Positions 1-7,119 of a DNA stretch of 10,476 bases are shown piece by piece. The notes under the pieces are model-generated. The model made no database searches, was not told where the DNA came from, and was given only the letters and a program-made list of their open reading frames with translations. The DNA comes from an uncultured Eubacteriales bacterium (GTDB taxonomy: Bacteria; Bacillota_A; Clostridia; Christensenellales; Aristaeellaceae). The stretch lies in the NCBI GenBank assembly GCA_902803675.1, contig CADCQZ010000152.1:1-10476 (forward strand). Reading direction: 5' to 3'. Numbering within the stretch: position 1 is the first letter of the stretch; every line of letters begins with the position of its first letter. Made by a program: the position numbers and the translations under genes.

Positions 1-228
1 GCCCCAGGCGGGCAGCGGGGACAGCGGCGCCGTCAGCAGTCTTATGACCGCTTCGTAGCACAGGAGATACACCAGCCCGAACAGGATGCTCAGGGAAAAC
101 GTGTACACGATCAGACTGCTTTTGGGCCGCCCGTTCTCAGTGAATTGAAACGCGCTCCAAAAGCTGTCCGCCCGCTTCCGCTGTTTTTCCCGTCTTTGCT
201 TTTCCGTCAGGCTCTCCTTCTTGCTCAA
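1..228 (-). CDS. Unrecognised membrane protein, N-terminal part (runs off the window)
   Basis: I do not recognise this protein. Seventy-six residues are visible. A very basic, Lys/Arg/Glu/Gln-rich cytoplasmic head (about residues 2-21, beginning MSKKESLTEKQRREK) is followed by one clear hydrophobic segment at about 38-58 (LIVYTFSLSILFGLVYLL), then by a Pro-rich stretch at the window edge. The start is TTG at 228-226. An in-frame TGA lies seven codons upstream at 249-247, no ATG or GTG lies between, and GGAGG sits 7 bases ahead of the TTG. It starts 76 bases after the substrate-binding protein gene on the same strand, so it is probably the fourth gene of the importer operon. Because only the first membrane segment is visible, it could be an accessory subunit of the transporter or something unrelated. 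The reading frame and start are well supported; the function is unknown. Confidence 0.7.
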   Translation of the reverse strand, partial: MSKKESLTEKQRREKQRKRADSFWSAFQFTENGRPKSSLIVYTFSLSILFGLVYLLCYEAVIRLLTAPLSPLPAWG

Positions 229-249
229 CTCCGCGCCTCCGCCCGATCA

Positions 250-269
250 GCATCCCGGGGAAAGGATGC
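250..269 (-). other. Hairpin between the binding-protein gene and the next gene
   Basis: GCATCC at 250-255 pairs with GGATGC at 264-269, leaving an 8-base loop. It lies in the 76-base gap after the substrate-binding protein stop. No U-tract follows on the minus strand, so it does not look like a terminator. It could stabilise or process the upstream message. A six-pair stem in GC-rich DNA may also be chance. Confidence 0.35.
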
Positions 270-304
270 CCTGAGACACCCTTCCCCCGGCACGGACCCT
301 TTCA

Positions 305-1516
305 TCACATGTTGGGATTCTTGGCGAGCCAGTAGGTCCACATATCCTGCGTATCCAGGAAAATGCCGTAGATGCCCTCCAGGTCGCCCTCGACAGCGCC
401 GCATTCCTCCAGACTGGCCGGGTTCCACTTGGATTCCACATCATCGCGCACCGCCCAGTTGCCTTCCTTCTGGAAGGGCTTCAGGCCGCCGCTCTTGCCG
501 TCCGCGCCGCCGGTGATATAGCGGATGAACAGACGCGCTCCGGCAGGATTGCCGCCGCCCTCCACCACATACATGTACTCGCAGTTTTCAAGCCCCGTGT
601 AGGGAGCCATGCCCATGCACCAGCCGATGTTGTAACCGGATTCATCCCGGTTGCCGATCTTGCCGCCGGACGCCAGGCACAGCGCAGGATCATCGGCCGT
701 GGAGTTATGCACGGCAAGCACCAGTTCATCACCGTCACCGATGAACGTCATTTTCATCTGGGAGAACCGCCACAGGTATTCCACGCCCGCGTTCTTTTCC
801 GGCACTTCGAACTCAAAGTCGGAGGGGTCGTAAGTATACTCCAGGGGCTGGCCGTAAGCCGCTTCATAGGCCGCTTCCATCTGGTCCGCGTTCAGGATGA
901 AACTGGCGAACAGGGACAGATACGCGGTCTCCTGGCCGATCTCCTTGGTGAACAGACGGTATTTCTGCGTACCGTCCTCGTTCTTTTCGATGATCTGCCA
1001 CCAGTTCGTGACGGGGCTGCCGTCCGGGAAGGCTTCGGTGTTGTAGTACCAGAACGACTGGGAAGCATACAGCGGATAGCCGTAGCGCATCAGTTCGGGA
1101 TCGATATGCTCACAGATATCCTTGGGATAGTAAGCGGTGCAGAAACCTTCCTCGTAGAAATCGAAGAACACATCTCCGTTCACGTCCTTGGCCTGGAGCA
1201 CGTCGGCGGTGATGTTGCCGGTCTCGGCTTCGATGCGGCACTTGCTCAGCACTTCATCCTGGTCCAGATCGTAGATCACAAGATCGATATCGGGATACAG
1301 TTCCTCAAAGCCTTTCTCGGCCTTGAGCATCTTGGACGAGGTCGCGTACACGGTCAGTTCGCCCTTTTCGGCCTTGGCGAGTTCATACAGCTGTTCGTCC
1401 GTCATGCCGCTCCAGTCGTCATAGATCGGACCATAGTCTTTTTCCGCCAGGGAGGCGGTGCAGCAGCCGACGACCATAAGGAATGCCAGCAGCAGCGCGA
1501 AGAGGCTCTTCTTCAT
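305..1516 (-). CDS. Extracellular substrate-binding protein of a Fe(III)-type ABC importer
   Basis: This is the periplasm-equivalent binding protein that captures the substrate outside the membrane and delivers it to the permease encoded two genes upstream. The 403-residue length fits the family. The N-terminus is a signal peptide: MKKS, a hydrophobic core, then VVGC with Cys18 as a possible lipobox, while ASLA before Glu25 would be an alternative signal peptidase I site. The mature start GELTVYATSSKMLKAEKGFEE (about 52-72) resembles the first strand and helix of AfuA/FbpA-like class II binding proteins. The C-terminal third is rich in Gly, Tyr and Trp, as in substrate clefts. Start choice: AAAGGAG lies 9 bases before the ATG. 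The substrate cannot be read from sequence. Ferric iron is the family default, but related systems carry phosphonates, sugar phosphates or polyamines. Confidence is high for the class and low for the substrate. Confidence 0.88.
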   Translation of the reverse strand: MKKSLFALLLAFLMVVGCCTASLAEKDYGPIYDDWSGMTDEQLYELAKAEKGELTVYATSSKMLKAEKGFEELYPDIDLVIYDLDQDEVLSKCRIEAETGNITADVLQAKDVNGDVFFDFYEEGFCTAYYPKDICEHIDPELMRYGYPLYASQSFWYYNTEAFPDGSPVTNWWQIIEKNEDGTQKYRLFTKEIGQETAYLSLFASFILNADQMEAAYEAAYGQPLEYTYDPSDFEFEVPEKNAGVEYLWRFSQMKMTFIGDGDELVLAVHNSTADDPALCLASGGKIGNRDESGYNIGWCMGMAPYTGLENCEYMYVVEGGGNPAGARLFIRYITGGADGKSGGLKPFQKEGNWAVRDDVESKWNPASLEECGAVEGDLEGIYGIFLDTQDMWTYWLAKNPNM

Positions 1517-1556
1517 CGTTCATTTCTCCTTTCGATCTTGAGGATACATTATCACA

Positions 1557-1574
1557 GCGCCGTTCCCTCGGCGC
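1557..1574 (-). other. Hairpin in the ATPase to binding-protein gap
   Basis: GCGCCG (1557-1562) and CGGCGC (1569-1574) form a perfect six-pair GC-only stem with a six-base loop, inside the 70-base gap between the ATPase stop and the binding-protein start. No U-tract follows in the minus direction. Such intercistronic stems often protect or process messages so that binding protein is made in excess of the membrane subunits. That role is inferred from position only. Confidence 0.4.
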
Positions 1575-1586
1575 AGAGGCACTTGA

Positions 1587-2729
1587 TCACCGGGGCAGAT
1601 CGCCCTCTTCCAGCCGTGCCCGCTTGATCAGCCGGGTGGTCTCCGCACAGTAGATATTGATCTTCTCCGGAGGGATATGCACATACAGCTGCTGGTTGAT
1701 CTCAAAATGCACGAGCCCCAGCTGCTTGGCCAGGAAACCGCTCTTTCCCGCCTGGAGAGATACCAGTGTCTCCGAGCCGGCGGGCTGGTTGGCATACACC
1801 GTCACGGGGAGCGTGCCCGGCATCTCATGGGTCTCGATCCGGATCTGCTCGGGCCGCACCGCGACCACCACCTTGAACTCCCCCTTGGGCAGGGGCTCGT
1901 CCGTCATATCTTTCTTCGGGAACAGGTGCGCGCCCAGGGGACTGGTCACGCGCAGCCCGTCCGCCTCCATGACAGCGCTGCCCTCAAGGAAATTGATGCG
2001 GGGATTGCCGATAAAATCCGCCGCCTGAAGATCGATCGGGTTCATGTACAATTCCACCGGCGTGGATACCTGACTCAGCTCGCCCGCTTTGAACAGCGCG
2101 ATCCTGGTAGACATGGTGAGCGCTTCCACCTGATCGTGTGTCACGTAAACGATGGTGGTCCCGAGATCCCGGTGCAGGCGCAGAAGCTCCGACCGCATGT
2201 CGATGCGGAGCCGCGCAGCCAGATTGCTCAGCGGCTCATCCAGCAGCAGCAGTTTGGGGTTGCTCGCCACGGCCCGAGCTATGGCCACACGCTGCTGCTG
2301 ACCGCCGGACAGCTCGTTGGGATACCGCTTCTCATACTCATCGATGCGCATCATCTTCAGCGCGTCCCGGACCCGCTTTTCCGTTTCCGCCTTGGGCAGC
2401 TTCTGGATCTTCAGGCCGAAAGCGATATTCTCGAACACGGTCATATGCGGCCAGAGCGCGTAGGACTGGAACACGAGATTGAGCCCGCGCTTGCTGGGTT
2501 CCAGGAAGAAGGCCTTTTCCGCATTGATGGCTTCCCTGCCGTCGATGAGCATCACACCGCCCTGGGGCTGCTCAAGACCGGATATCACGCGCAGCGTGGT
2601 GGTCTTCCCGCAGCCGGACGGGCCCAGCAGGGTCATGAAATCCCCGTCCTGGATAGTGAGGGTCAGATCCTTGAGCACATGATTGTCGCCGTAGTACTTG
2701 TTGATGTTTTTCAATTCGATCTTGCTCAT
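1587..2729 (-). CDS. ABC importer ATP-binding protein (FbpC/UgpC/PotA-like, with TOBE domain)
   Basis: This is the cytoplasmic ATPase that powers the importer encoded around it. At 380 residues it has the usual length for this group. Domains are an N-terminal nucleotide-binding domain (about 3-240) and a C-terminal TOBE-type regulatory region (about 285-365). Visible motifs are Walker [10 protein letters not shown] at 36-44, Q-loop FQSY near 87-90, signature LSGGQQQR at 140-147, Walker B LLLLDEP at 160-166 and the H-loop VTHDQ with His198. The D-loop is unusual: it reads SNLAARLR where this family normally has SNLDA, so the Asp is Ala171 (codon GCT). The start ATG is preceded by GGAGAGG at a long spacing of about 10 bases. 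It lies 87 bases after the permease gene and 70 bases before the binding-protein gene, so it belongs to the same operon. Confidence 0.95.
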   Translation of the reverse strand: MSKIELKNINKYYGDNHVLKDLTLTIQDGDFMTLLGPSGCGKTTTLRVISGLEQPQGGVMLIDGREAINAEKAFFLEPSKRGLNLVFQSYALWPHMTVFENIAFGLKIQKLPKAETEKRVRDALKMMRIDEYEKRYPNELSGGQQQRVAIARAVASNPKLLLLDEPLSNLAARLRIDMRSELLRLHRDLGTTIVYVTHDQVEALTMSTRIALFKAGELSQVSTPVELYMNPIDLQAADFIGNPRINFLEGSAVMEADGLRVTSPLGAHLFPKKDMTDEPLPKGEFKVVVAVRPEQIRIETHEMPGTLPVTVYANQPAGSETLVSLQAGKSGFLAKQLGLVHFEINQQLYVHIPPEKINIYCAETTRLIKRARLEEGDLPR

Positions 2730-2788
2730 CGTTCACAATCCTCTCCGTCAATGATGGCGATCACAGATACGACCCAGAGAAAAACGTC

Positions 2789-2817
2789 AAAAAGGGACAT
2801 CCCGCCCGCCGCGGGAT
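2789..2817 (-). terminator. Hairpin plus U-tract just after the permease stop, possible partial terminator
   Basis: On the minus strand ATCCCGC, loop GGCGG and GCGGGAT (plus-strand 2799-2817) form a seven-pair stem that starts within the permease stop codon. GTCCC and then five T follow, with a second T5 run a few bases later. The U-tract begins five bases past the stem, so termination would be inefficient. This would lower expression of the ATPase and later genes relative to the permease, or simply mark the gap. The structure is seen; the activity is inferred. Confidence 0.4.
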
Positions 2818-4637
2818 CACCAGCTCTTGCCGATATCCGCGCCGAACCGGTTCGCGATGATGTAGCACACGAGGATGAAGAACAGCACGCAGACCGAGAT
2901 GGCGTCGGCCATCTGGTTATACCCCTCCTGGGAATAGGTGAAAGCCAGGTAGGACATGGTCTGAGTCTTTTTGTCCATCATGATGATGATCAGGTCCAAT
3001 TCCTTGGCGATGGAAATGAAGGTGAGCATAAAGCCGGAAACGAAGCCGTTTTTGGCAAGCGGCAGCACGATCCTTCGCAGCCTCTGCCAGAAAGATGCGC
3101 CGTTGATGGTGGCCGCCTCCTCCAGTTCGGTGGATATCTGCATCATATTGGCCGTGCCGGACCGGCTCGCGAAGGGGAAATGCTTGACGACACTGGTGAG
3201 CACGATCAGGGTGAAGGTGCCGTACAGCGACGGGATCAGCCCGCCCAGATGAGGCCTGGAGAACATGGCGAAGTACATGGTGGAAAACGCTACGCCGCTC
3301 ATCAGATAGGGGATGAACACCAGCTGCTCGGTGAGCGATCCGTACCAACGGCCGCGGCCCCGCGTGGAGATATAGCCCAGGAACTGGCCGCACAGCGCCG
3401 TGATGACCGAGGCGATGAAGGTGAGCCTCACGGTGTTCCAAAGGCTGACACCGAATTCGGGGTTCTGGAAGATCCCGGGATAGCTCGTATATTTCTGCGC
3501 CTGGTCGACGGTACCGATCCAGTTGTACAGTGTCAGATTATCCAGGCCGTATCCGTTGCCGGTGGTGATCTGGAATGTCTCCATCACCAGGACGAACATG
3601 GGCATGACCATCGCGACCGCCAGGAAAAACACCAGGAACGCCATCAGAGGCTTTTTCGCCCTGCCGAGCTTCATATCGGTGCTCCTGCCGCCTTTCCCGC
3701 CGATGGTGGCATAGGACTTCCGGACACCGATGATCCGCTGATTGGAGAAAATGATCAGCGCCGCCAGGGCGATGAGCACCAGGCTCATGGCATAACCCAC
3801 ATTCCGCGGTCCGTCGCTGATGAACACTTTCATTTTGGTGGCCAGGGTATAATAGCCGATGCGGTTGCCCAGGTTGGCGGCCACGCCGTAGGTGCCGATA
3901 GATTTGGACAGGGTCATGATAATGGAGGAAAGGATGCTCGGAAGCACCAGCGGAAGGGTGATGGACTTCAGGATCTGAGGTTTCGTCGCACCGCAGATCT
4001 CCCCCATCTCCTCCAGCTCCGAATTGATGGAACGCAGGGCGGAAGAAACGTTGATGTAGGAAAAAGCGTAATAGTGCAGCGACATGCACAGCACGATGGC
4101 TATGGGCCCGTAGGCGAGCCAGTCCGGTATCTGCATGCCCAGGCCGGCCAGGAAGCCCAGGGCTCCGGAACGCTCATTGCGGAACACCGCCAGCCAGGAC
4201 AGCGCCTTGCACCAGGAAGGGATCATGTAGGGGATCACCACCAGCATGCCCAGCAGCTTTTTCCCGGGGATATCGGACCGCACGATCAGCCATCCCAGTA
4301 CAGACCCCAGCGGCACCGATACCAGGACCGTGAACAATCCCACGATCAGCGAGTTTTTGAGCGGCCCCCACAGAGTGGATTCAGCCATGTTGCTCAGCAG
4401 GATGTACCGCCAGTAGTACAGCGTGAAATCCCCCGGTCGACCGCCGATGCGCCGGATCTCCGACTTGGCCGCCGTGAACGTGGAGGCGATCATCTGCAGG
4501 AGCGGGATCACGATCAGACAGAACAATATGATGAGGCTGAAAAAAACGATCATATTGAAAGGGTTCTTCACCACATTCAAAAACTGGTTCTTCAACCGTT
4601 CCCTGGTCACGGGATACCGTATTTTTTTGTGTTTCAC
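2817..4637 (-). CDS. Fe(III)-type ABC importer permease, fused two-module (AfuB/FbpB-like)
   Basis: This membrane protein forms the translocation channel. Its 606 residues hold two copies of the binding-protein-dependent permease module, as in AfuB/FbpB proteins, so one chain supplies both halves. Hydrophobic segments begin at about 28-52 and recur in both halves (about 96-118, 178-195, 283-298, 332-354, 404-424, 472-486, 578-596). Each half has an EAA loop that docks on the ATPase: ELEEMGEICGA...ITLPL (about 207-230) and ELEEAATINGA...IVLPL (about 504-527). The open frame continues upstream to 5222, across the promoter and riboswitch region, so those codons are not used. I chose GTG at 4637 because AAGGGGAG lies 7 bases upstream, the start is about 70 bases after the predicted transcription start, and the basic head precedes the first membrane segment. 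It is the first gene of the operon. Confidence 0.92.
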   Translation of the reverse strand: MKHKKIRYPVTRERLKNQFLNVVKNPFNMIVFFSLIILFCLIVIPLLQMIASTFTAAKSEIRRIGGRPGDFTLYYWRYILLSNMAESTLWGPLKNSLIVGLFTVLVSVPLGSVLGWLIVRSDIPGKKLLGMLVVIPYMIPSWCKALSWLAVFRNERSGALGFLAGLGMQIPDWLAYGPIAIVLCMSLHYYAFSYINVSSALRSINSELEEMGEICGATKPQILKSITLPLVLPSILSSIIMTLSKSIGTYGVAANLGNRIGYYTLATKMKVFISDGPRNVGYAMSLVLIALAALIIFSNQRIIGVRKSYATIGGKGGRSTDMKLGRAKKPLMAFLVFFLAVAMVMPMFVLVMETFQITTGNGYGLDNLTLYNWIGTVDQAQKYTSYPGIFQNPEFGVSLWNTVRLTFIASVITALCGQFLGYISTRGRGRWYGSLTEQLVFIPYLMSGVAFSTMYFAMFSRPHLGGLIPSLYGTFTLIVLTSVVKHFPFASRSGTANMMQISTELEEAATINGASFWQRLRRIVLPLAKNGFVSGFMLTFISIAKELDLIIIMMDKKTQTMSYLAFTYSQEGYNQMADAISVCVLFFILVCYIIANRFGADIGKSW

Positions 4638-4713
4638 TCGCCGTCTCCCCTTTATCACGCCTCGGGCGTCCAGAAATATTGAGTTACGCACACGTTTCCG
4701 TTCTTTTGCAGTG

Positions 4714-4742
4714 ATTATACCAGAACAACCTCTCTTCGTCAA
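4714..4742 (-). promoter_or_regulatory. Sigma-A promoter of the ABC importer operon
   Basis: Read on the minus strand, TTGACG (4742-4737) and TATAAT (4719-4714) are separated by exactly 17 bases, and TGG just before the -10 makes it an extended -10. AT-rich DNA upstream of the -35 (about 4743-4775, with T-runs on the minus strand) could serve as an UP element. Transcription should start near 4707, leaving a leader of about 70 bases. I see no Fur-like inverted repeat over the promoter. Confidence 0.85.
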
Positions 4743-4820
4743 TGCAAAAACATACCAAATAAAACAAAATTTTCGATCGAACGGGACCGGCACGCCGCAC
4801 GGGCAGGGGCGATGAACGCG

Positions 4821-4849
4821 TTGACACCGCGGACCGGCCGTGCTATAAT
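4821..4849 (+). promoter_or_regulatory. metK: Consensus sigma-A promoter of metK
   Basis: TTGACA (4821-4826) and TATAAT (4844-4849) are both perfect consensus with a 17-base spacer, and TGC before the -10 gives an extended -10. The start of transcription is expected near 4856, about 10 bases before the riboswitch P1 helix. A promoter this strong fits a gene whose output is controlled by attenuation rather than initiation. Its -35 lies 79 bases from the -35 of the divergent importer promoter. Confidence 0.92.
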
Positions 4850-4865
4850 ACGAACGAACCGAATA

Positions 4866-4968
4866 CCTTATCAAGAGTGGCGGAGGGAACGGCCCGATGA
4901 TGCCCGGCAACCGGCGCGACGCGTGCGGTGCCAATTCCGACGGTACATCACAGTACCGGCAGATAAGG
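4866..4968 (+). promoter_or_regulatory. SAM-I (S-box) riboswitch aptamer
   Basis: This RNA element binds S-adenosylmethionine and controls metK. The conserved core is present: CTTATCAAGAGTGG, then CGGAGGGAACGGCCCGATGA, a CCCGGCAACC arm of P2, and GGTGCCAATTCC before P4. Helices seen are P1 CCTTATC (4866-4872) with GATAAGG (4962-4968), P3 around GGCGC (4913-4917) with GTGCC (4928-4932), and P4 CGGTAC (4941-4946) with GTACCG (4953-4958). The 3' side of P1 can instead pair as an antiterminator: AAGGCGTG (4965-4972) with CGCGCCTT (5004-5011). This is exclusive with both P1 and the terminator. High SAM should stabilise P1 and switch metK off. Confidence 0.96.
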
Positions 4969-4985
4969 CGTGAAAGATCTTTGAC

Positions 4986-5017
4986 GGCGCTTGTCTGCGG
5001 ACACGCGCCTTTCTTTT
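4986..5017 (+). terminator. Riboswitch-controlled intrinsic terminator
   Basis: GGCGCTTGTC (4986-4995) pairs with GACACGCGCC (5000-5009) across a TGCG loop, ten positions with one T:C mismatch. TTTCTTTT (5010-5017) follows. It lies between the SAM-I aptamer and the metK ribosome binding site. Its 3' arm is the target of the predicted antiterminator, so this is the expression platform. Confidence 0.92.
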
Positions 5018-5046
5018 GCGCGATACGATCACAAGGAGGAAGACTT

Positions 5047-6195
5047 ATGAGAAAACTGTTCACCTCAGAATCCGTGACGGAGGGACATCCCGACAAGATC
5101 TGCGACCAGATCTCCGACGCGATCCTGGACGCCCTTCTGGAGCAGGACCCCTTATCCAGGGTGGCCTGCGAGACCTGTACCACTACCGGCCTCATCCTGG
5201 TCATGGGCGAGATCACCACCAAAGGCTACGTGGAGATCCCCGACATCGTGCGTCAGGTGGTCAACGATATCGGCTATGACCGGGCCAAGAAGGGCTTTGA
5301 CGGCTCTTCCTGCGCGGTGCTGACCGCCGTGCACGGCCAGAGCCCCGACATCGCCCAGGGCGTGGACGTGACCGACTCCCATGAACAGGGCGCGGGCGAC
5401 CAGGGCATGATGTTCGGCTACGCCTGCAACGAGACGCCCGAGCTGATGCCGATGCCCATCGCCCTGGCCCACCGGCTGACAAGGCGCATGGCTTACGTGC
5501 GCAAGAGCGGCCTTCTCCCCTGGATGCGGCCCGACGGCAAGGCGCAGGTGACCGTGGCTTATGAGAACGGACGCCCGGCGGCCGTGGACGCCGTGGTCAT
5601 ATCCACTCAGCATGAGGAGCACATCTCCCAGGAAGAGATCCGGGAAGCGATGATCGAACAGGTCATCAAACACGAGATCCCCGGAGAGCTCCTGCACGCG
5701 GGCACCCGGTATTTCATCAATCCCACCGGCCGTTTCGTGGTGGGCGGCCCCGCGGGCGACAGCGGGCTGACGGGCCGCAAGATCATCGTGGACACCTACG
5801 GCGGTTACTGCCCCCACGGCGGCGGCGCCTTCAGCGGCAAGGATCCCAGCAAAGTGGACCGCAGCGCGGCCTACGCCGCCCGTCACGCGGCCAAGAACCT
5901 GGTAGCCGCCGGGCTGTGTGACCGTGCTCAGATCGCCCTGGCCTATGCCATCGGTGTGGCGGAGCCGGTCTCCCTGACCGTGGACACCTTCGGCACCGGG
6001 AAGCTGCCGGACGACGAACTGGCCGGGATCGTCAGCGAGAACTTCGACATGCGGCCCGCCGCCATCATCGACCGTCTTGACCTTCGCCGCCCCATCTACC
6101 GGGCGACCGCGTCCTACGGGCATTTCGGCCGGGAAGGCTTCCCCTGGGAGGACACCGGCTGCGCTCGGAAACTGAGCGCGTACCTGAAGCACTGA
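5047..6195 (+). CDS. metK: S-adenosylmethionine synthetase (methionine adenosyltransferase)
   Basis: It makes S-adenosylmethionine from methionine and ATP in the cytosol, releasing phosphate and pyrophosphate; it usually acts as a homotetramer. The 382 residues match the bacterial family length. Motifs are [20 protein letters not shown] at 5-24 with His14, Asp16 and Lys17 for ATP and metal, GAGDQG at 115-120, [20 protein letters not shown] at 225-244 and the phosphate-binding GGGAFSGKD at 258-266. The start is ATG 5047 with AAGGAGG seven bases upstream. The frame is open back to 4897, but that stretch is the riboswitch and terminator, so the longer start is rejected. The gene is controlled by the SAM-I riboswitch, giving feedback by its own product. 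Confidence 0.98.
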   Translation: MRKLFTSESVTEGHPDKICDQISDAILDALLEQDPLSRVACETCTTTGLILVMGEITTKGYVEIPDIVRQVVNDIGYDRAKKGFDGSSCAVLTAVHGQSPDIAQGVDVTDSHEQGAGDQGMMFGYACNETPELMPMPIALAHRLTRRMAYVRKSGLLPWMRPDGKAQVTVAYENGRPAAVDAVVISTQHEEHISQEEIREAMIEQVIKHEIPGELLHAGTRYFINPTGRFVVGGPAGDSGLTGRKIIVDTYGGYCPHGGGAFSGKDPSKVDRSAAYAARHAAKNLVAAGLCDRAQIALAYAIGVAEPVSLTVDTFGTGKLPDDELAGIVSENFDMRPAAIIDRLDLRRPIYRATASYGHFGREGFPWEDTGCARKLSAYLKH

Positions 6196-6276
6196 CGAGC
6201 CGAGATCCCCGGGGCCGTCCCGCGGGAAAAGCAGGCACGGCCGCGATCGCACCGCCGGCCTGACCAAACGCAAAAC

Positions 6277-6293
6277 GGACAGCCTGACTGTCC
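6277..6293 (+). other. Hairpin ahead of the epimerase ribosome binding site
   Basis: GGACAG (6277-6282) and CTGTCC (6288-6293) form a perfect six-pair stem with loop CCTGA, ten bases before AAGGAG (6304-6309). No U-tract follows, so it is not a terminator. The rest of the 119-base gap holds a looser inverted repeat, GGCCGT (6213-6218) with ACGGCC (6237-6242). I see no convincing promoter, so read-through from metK is likely. Confidence 0.35.
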
Positions 6294-6314
6294 AAAGATG
6301 ATAAGGAGCAGAAA

Positions 6315-6983
6315 ATGAAAAGAATGATCCTGGCGCCGTCCATGATGTGCGCCGACATGATGAACGTGGAACGGGACCTGCGTGCGCTTGAGGAAGAGGG
6401 GATCGAGCTTCTCCACATCGACGTGATGGACGGTCAGTTCGTGCCCAACATCGCTCTGGGGCTGGACTGGATCCGCCAGCTGGGCAGGATCACCGCCGTC
6501 CCCTTCGACATCCATCTGATGGTCACCGATGCCGACATGAAGCTGGACTGGATCCCCTTCAGGGAAGGCGACTTCGTATCGCTGCATCCGGAAGCCTGTG
6601 TCCATGTGCAGCGCGCCCTTTCGACCCTGAGGAAAAAGGGCGTCCATCCAGGACTGAGCCTGAACCCGTCCACGGGACTGAGCGTGCTGGAATACCTCCT
6701 GGACGATCTGGACTACGTCAACATCATGTCCGTCAACCCCGGATTCGCCGGGCAGCCTCTGATCCCCGCCTGCCTCAAAAAAGTGAGCGACCTGAAACAA
6801 ATGCTCGAAGATCACGGCCGGGGCGATATCCTGATCGAGATGGACGGCCACGTGAGCCCCGAGACGGCACCGAAGATGCTCGAGGCCGGCGCCACCATCC
6901 TGGTGGGCGGCACGGGCAGCGTGTTCGCCAAAGGACGCAGCCTGAAGGAGAATATCCGGATCATGAAAAAACTCGTGGAATGA
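6315..6983 (+). CDS. Ribulose-phosphate 3-epimerase family protein, allulose-6-phosphate epimerase (AlsE)-like
   Basis: It is a TIM-barrel sugar-phosphate epimerase of 222 residues, the normal size. The family catalyses C3 epimerisation, either ribulose-5-phosphate to xylulose-5-phosphate (Rpe) or allulose-6-phosphate to fructose-6-phosphate (AlsE). Metal and catalytic residues are in place: APSMMCAD at 7-14, HIDVMDGQFVPN at 34-45 (His34, Asp36), DIHLMV with His67 and Asp177 in IEMDG. The wording is closer to AlsE than to Rpe at several points: SMMCAD, HPEA, NPGFAGQPLIP (141-151), MDGH in place of VDGG, and VGGTGSVF. I therefore favour an AlsE-like or broad-specificity enzyme, without being able to exclude Rpe. 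The start ATG follows AAGGAG by five bases. It lies 119 bases after metK with no evident promoter or terminator between. Confidence 0.9.
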   Translation: MKRMILAPSMMCADMMNVERDLRALEEEGIELLHIDVMDGQFVPNIALGLDWIRQLGRITAVPFDIHLMVTDADMKLDWIPFREGDFVSLHPEACVHVQRALSTLRKKGVHPGLSLNPSTGLSVLEYLLDDLDYVNIMSVNPGFAGQPLIPACLKKVSDLKQMLEDHGRGDILIEMDGHVSPETAPKMLEAGATILVGGTGSVFAKGRSLKENIRIMKKLVE

Positions 6984-7040
6984 CATCCGTCCCGCCCCTT
7001 ATCCGCCGCTCACAGCGGCGGTTTTCCTTTGCCGGATGTC
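6982..7040 (+). terminator. Nested intrinsic terminator after the epimerase gene
   Basis: The inner stem CCGCCGCT (7003-7010) pairs with AGCGGCGG (7014-7021) across a CAC loop, followed by TTTTCCTTT. An outer perfect eight-pair inverted repeat, GACATCCG (6982-6989) and CGGATGTC (7033-7040), encloses it and is itself followed by TTTCATCTTTT. The outer 5' arm begins inside the TGA stop codon. The inner hairpin alone is a convincing rho-independent terminator ending the metK-epimerase transcript. Confidence 0.88.
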
Positions 7041-7047
7041 TTTCATC

Positions 7048-7067
7048 TTTTGTAATATTTTTGTAAT
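7048..7067 (+). repeat. Direct repeat TTTTGTAAT spaced by 11 bases
   Basis: TTTTGTAAT occurs at 7048-7056 and 7059-7067, one helical turn apart, in the AT-rich stretch before the flavinylation operon promoter. It is about 53 bases upstream of the -35. It could be a regulator site or merely the T-rich tail of the preceding terminator. I do not recognise a known operator. Confidence 0.4.
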
Positions 7068-7119
7068 CAAAATTCCATACCGAACAGCCCCAATATGAGC
7101 TTTTTCGACACCATACTTA

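Noticed and set aside
707..1627. A 306-codon plus-strand frame over the binding-protein gene
   Set aside because: It is a mirror frame of the substrate-binding protein, without a ribosome binding site or domain match.
1677..4682. A 1001-codon open frame on the plus strand
   Set aside because: It lies antisense to the ATPase and permease, which have clear motifs. Its translation is a His/Gln/Asp/Arg-rich composition without domains, typical of the mirror frame of GC-rich genes.
4743..4775. Fur box over the importer promoter
   Set aside because: The stretch is AT-rich but shows no GATAATGATAAT-like inverted repeat; I treat it as a possible UP element only.
4897..5046. Longer metK start at 4897
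   Set aside because: These codons are the SAM-I aptamer and terminator. ATG 5047 has AAGGAGG and gives the usual N-terminus [17 protein letters not shown].
4638..5222. Upstream extension of the permease to 801 residues
   Set aside because: It would cross the importer promoter, the metK promoter and the riboswitch. The GTG at 4637 has a proper ribosome binding site.
5152..6273. A 373-codon minus-strand frame across metK
   Set aside because: It is a mirror frame of metK, with no ribosome binding site or recognisable domain, and it starts beyond the metK stop by chance.
6114..6986. A 290-codon minus-strand frame over the epimerase gene
   Set aside because: It is antisense to a well-supported epimerase, would start in the terminator stem and has no recognisable domain.
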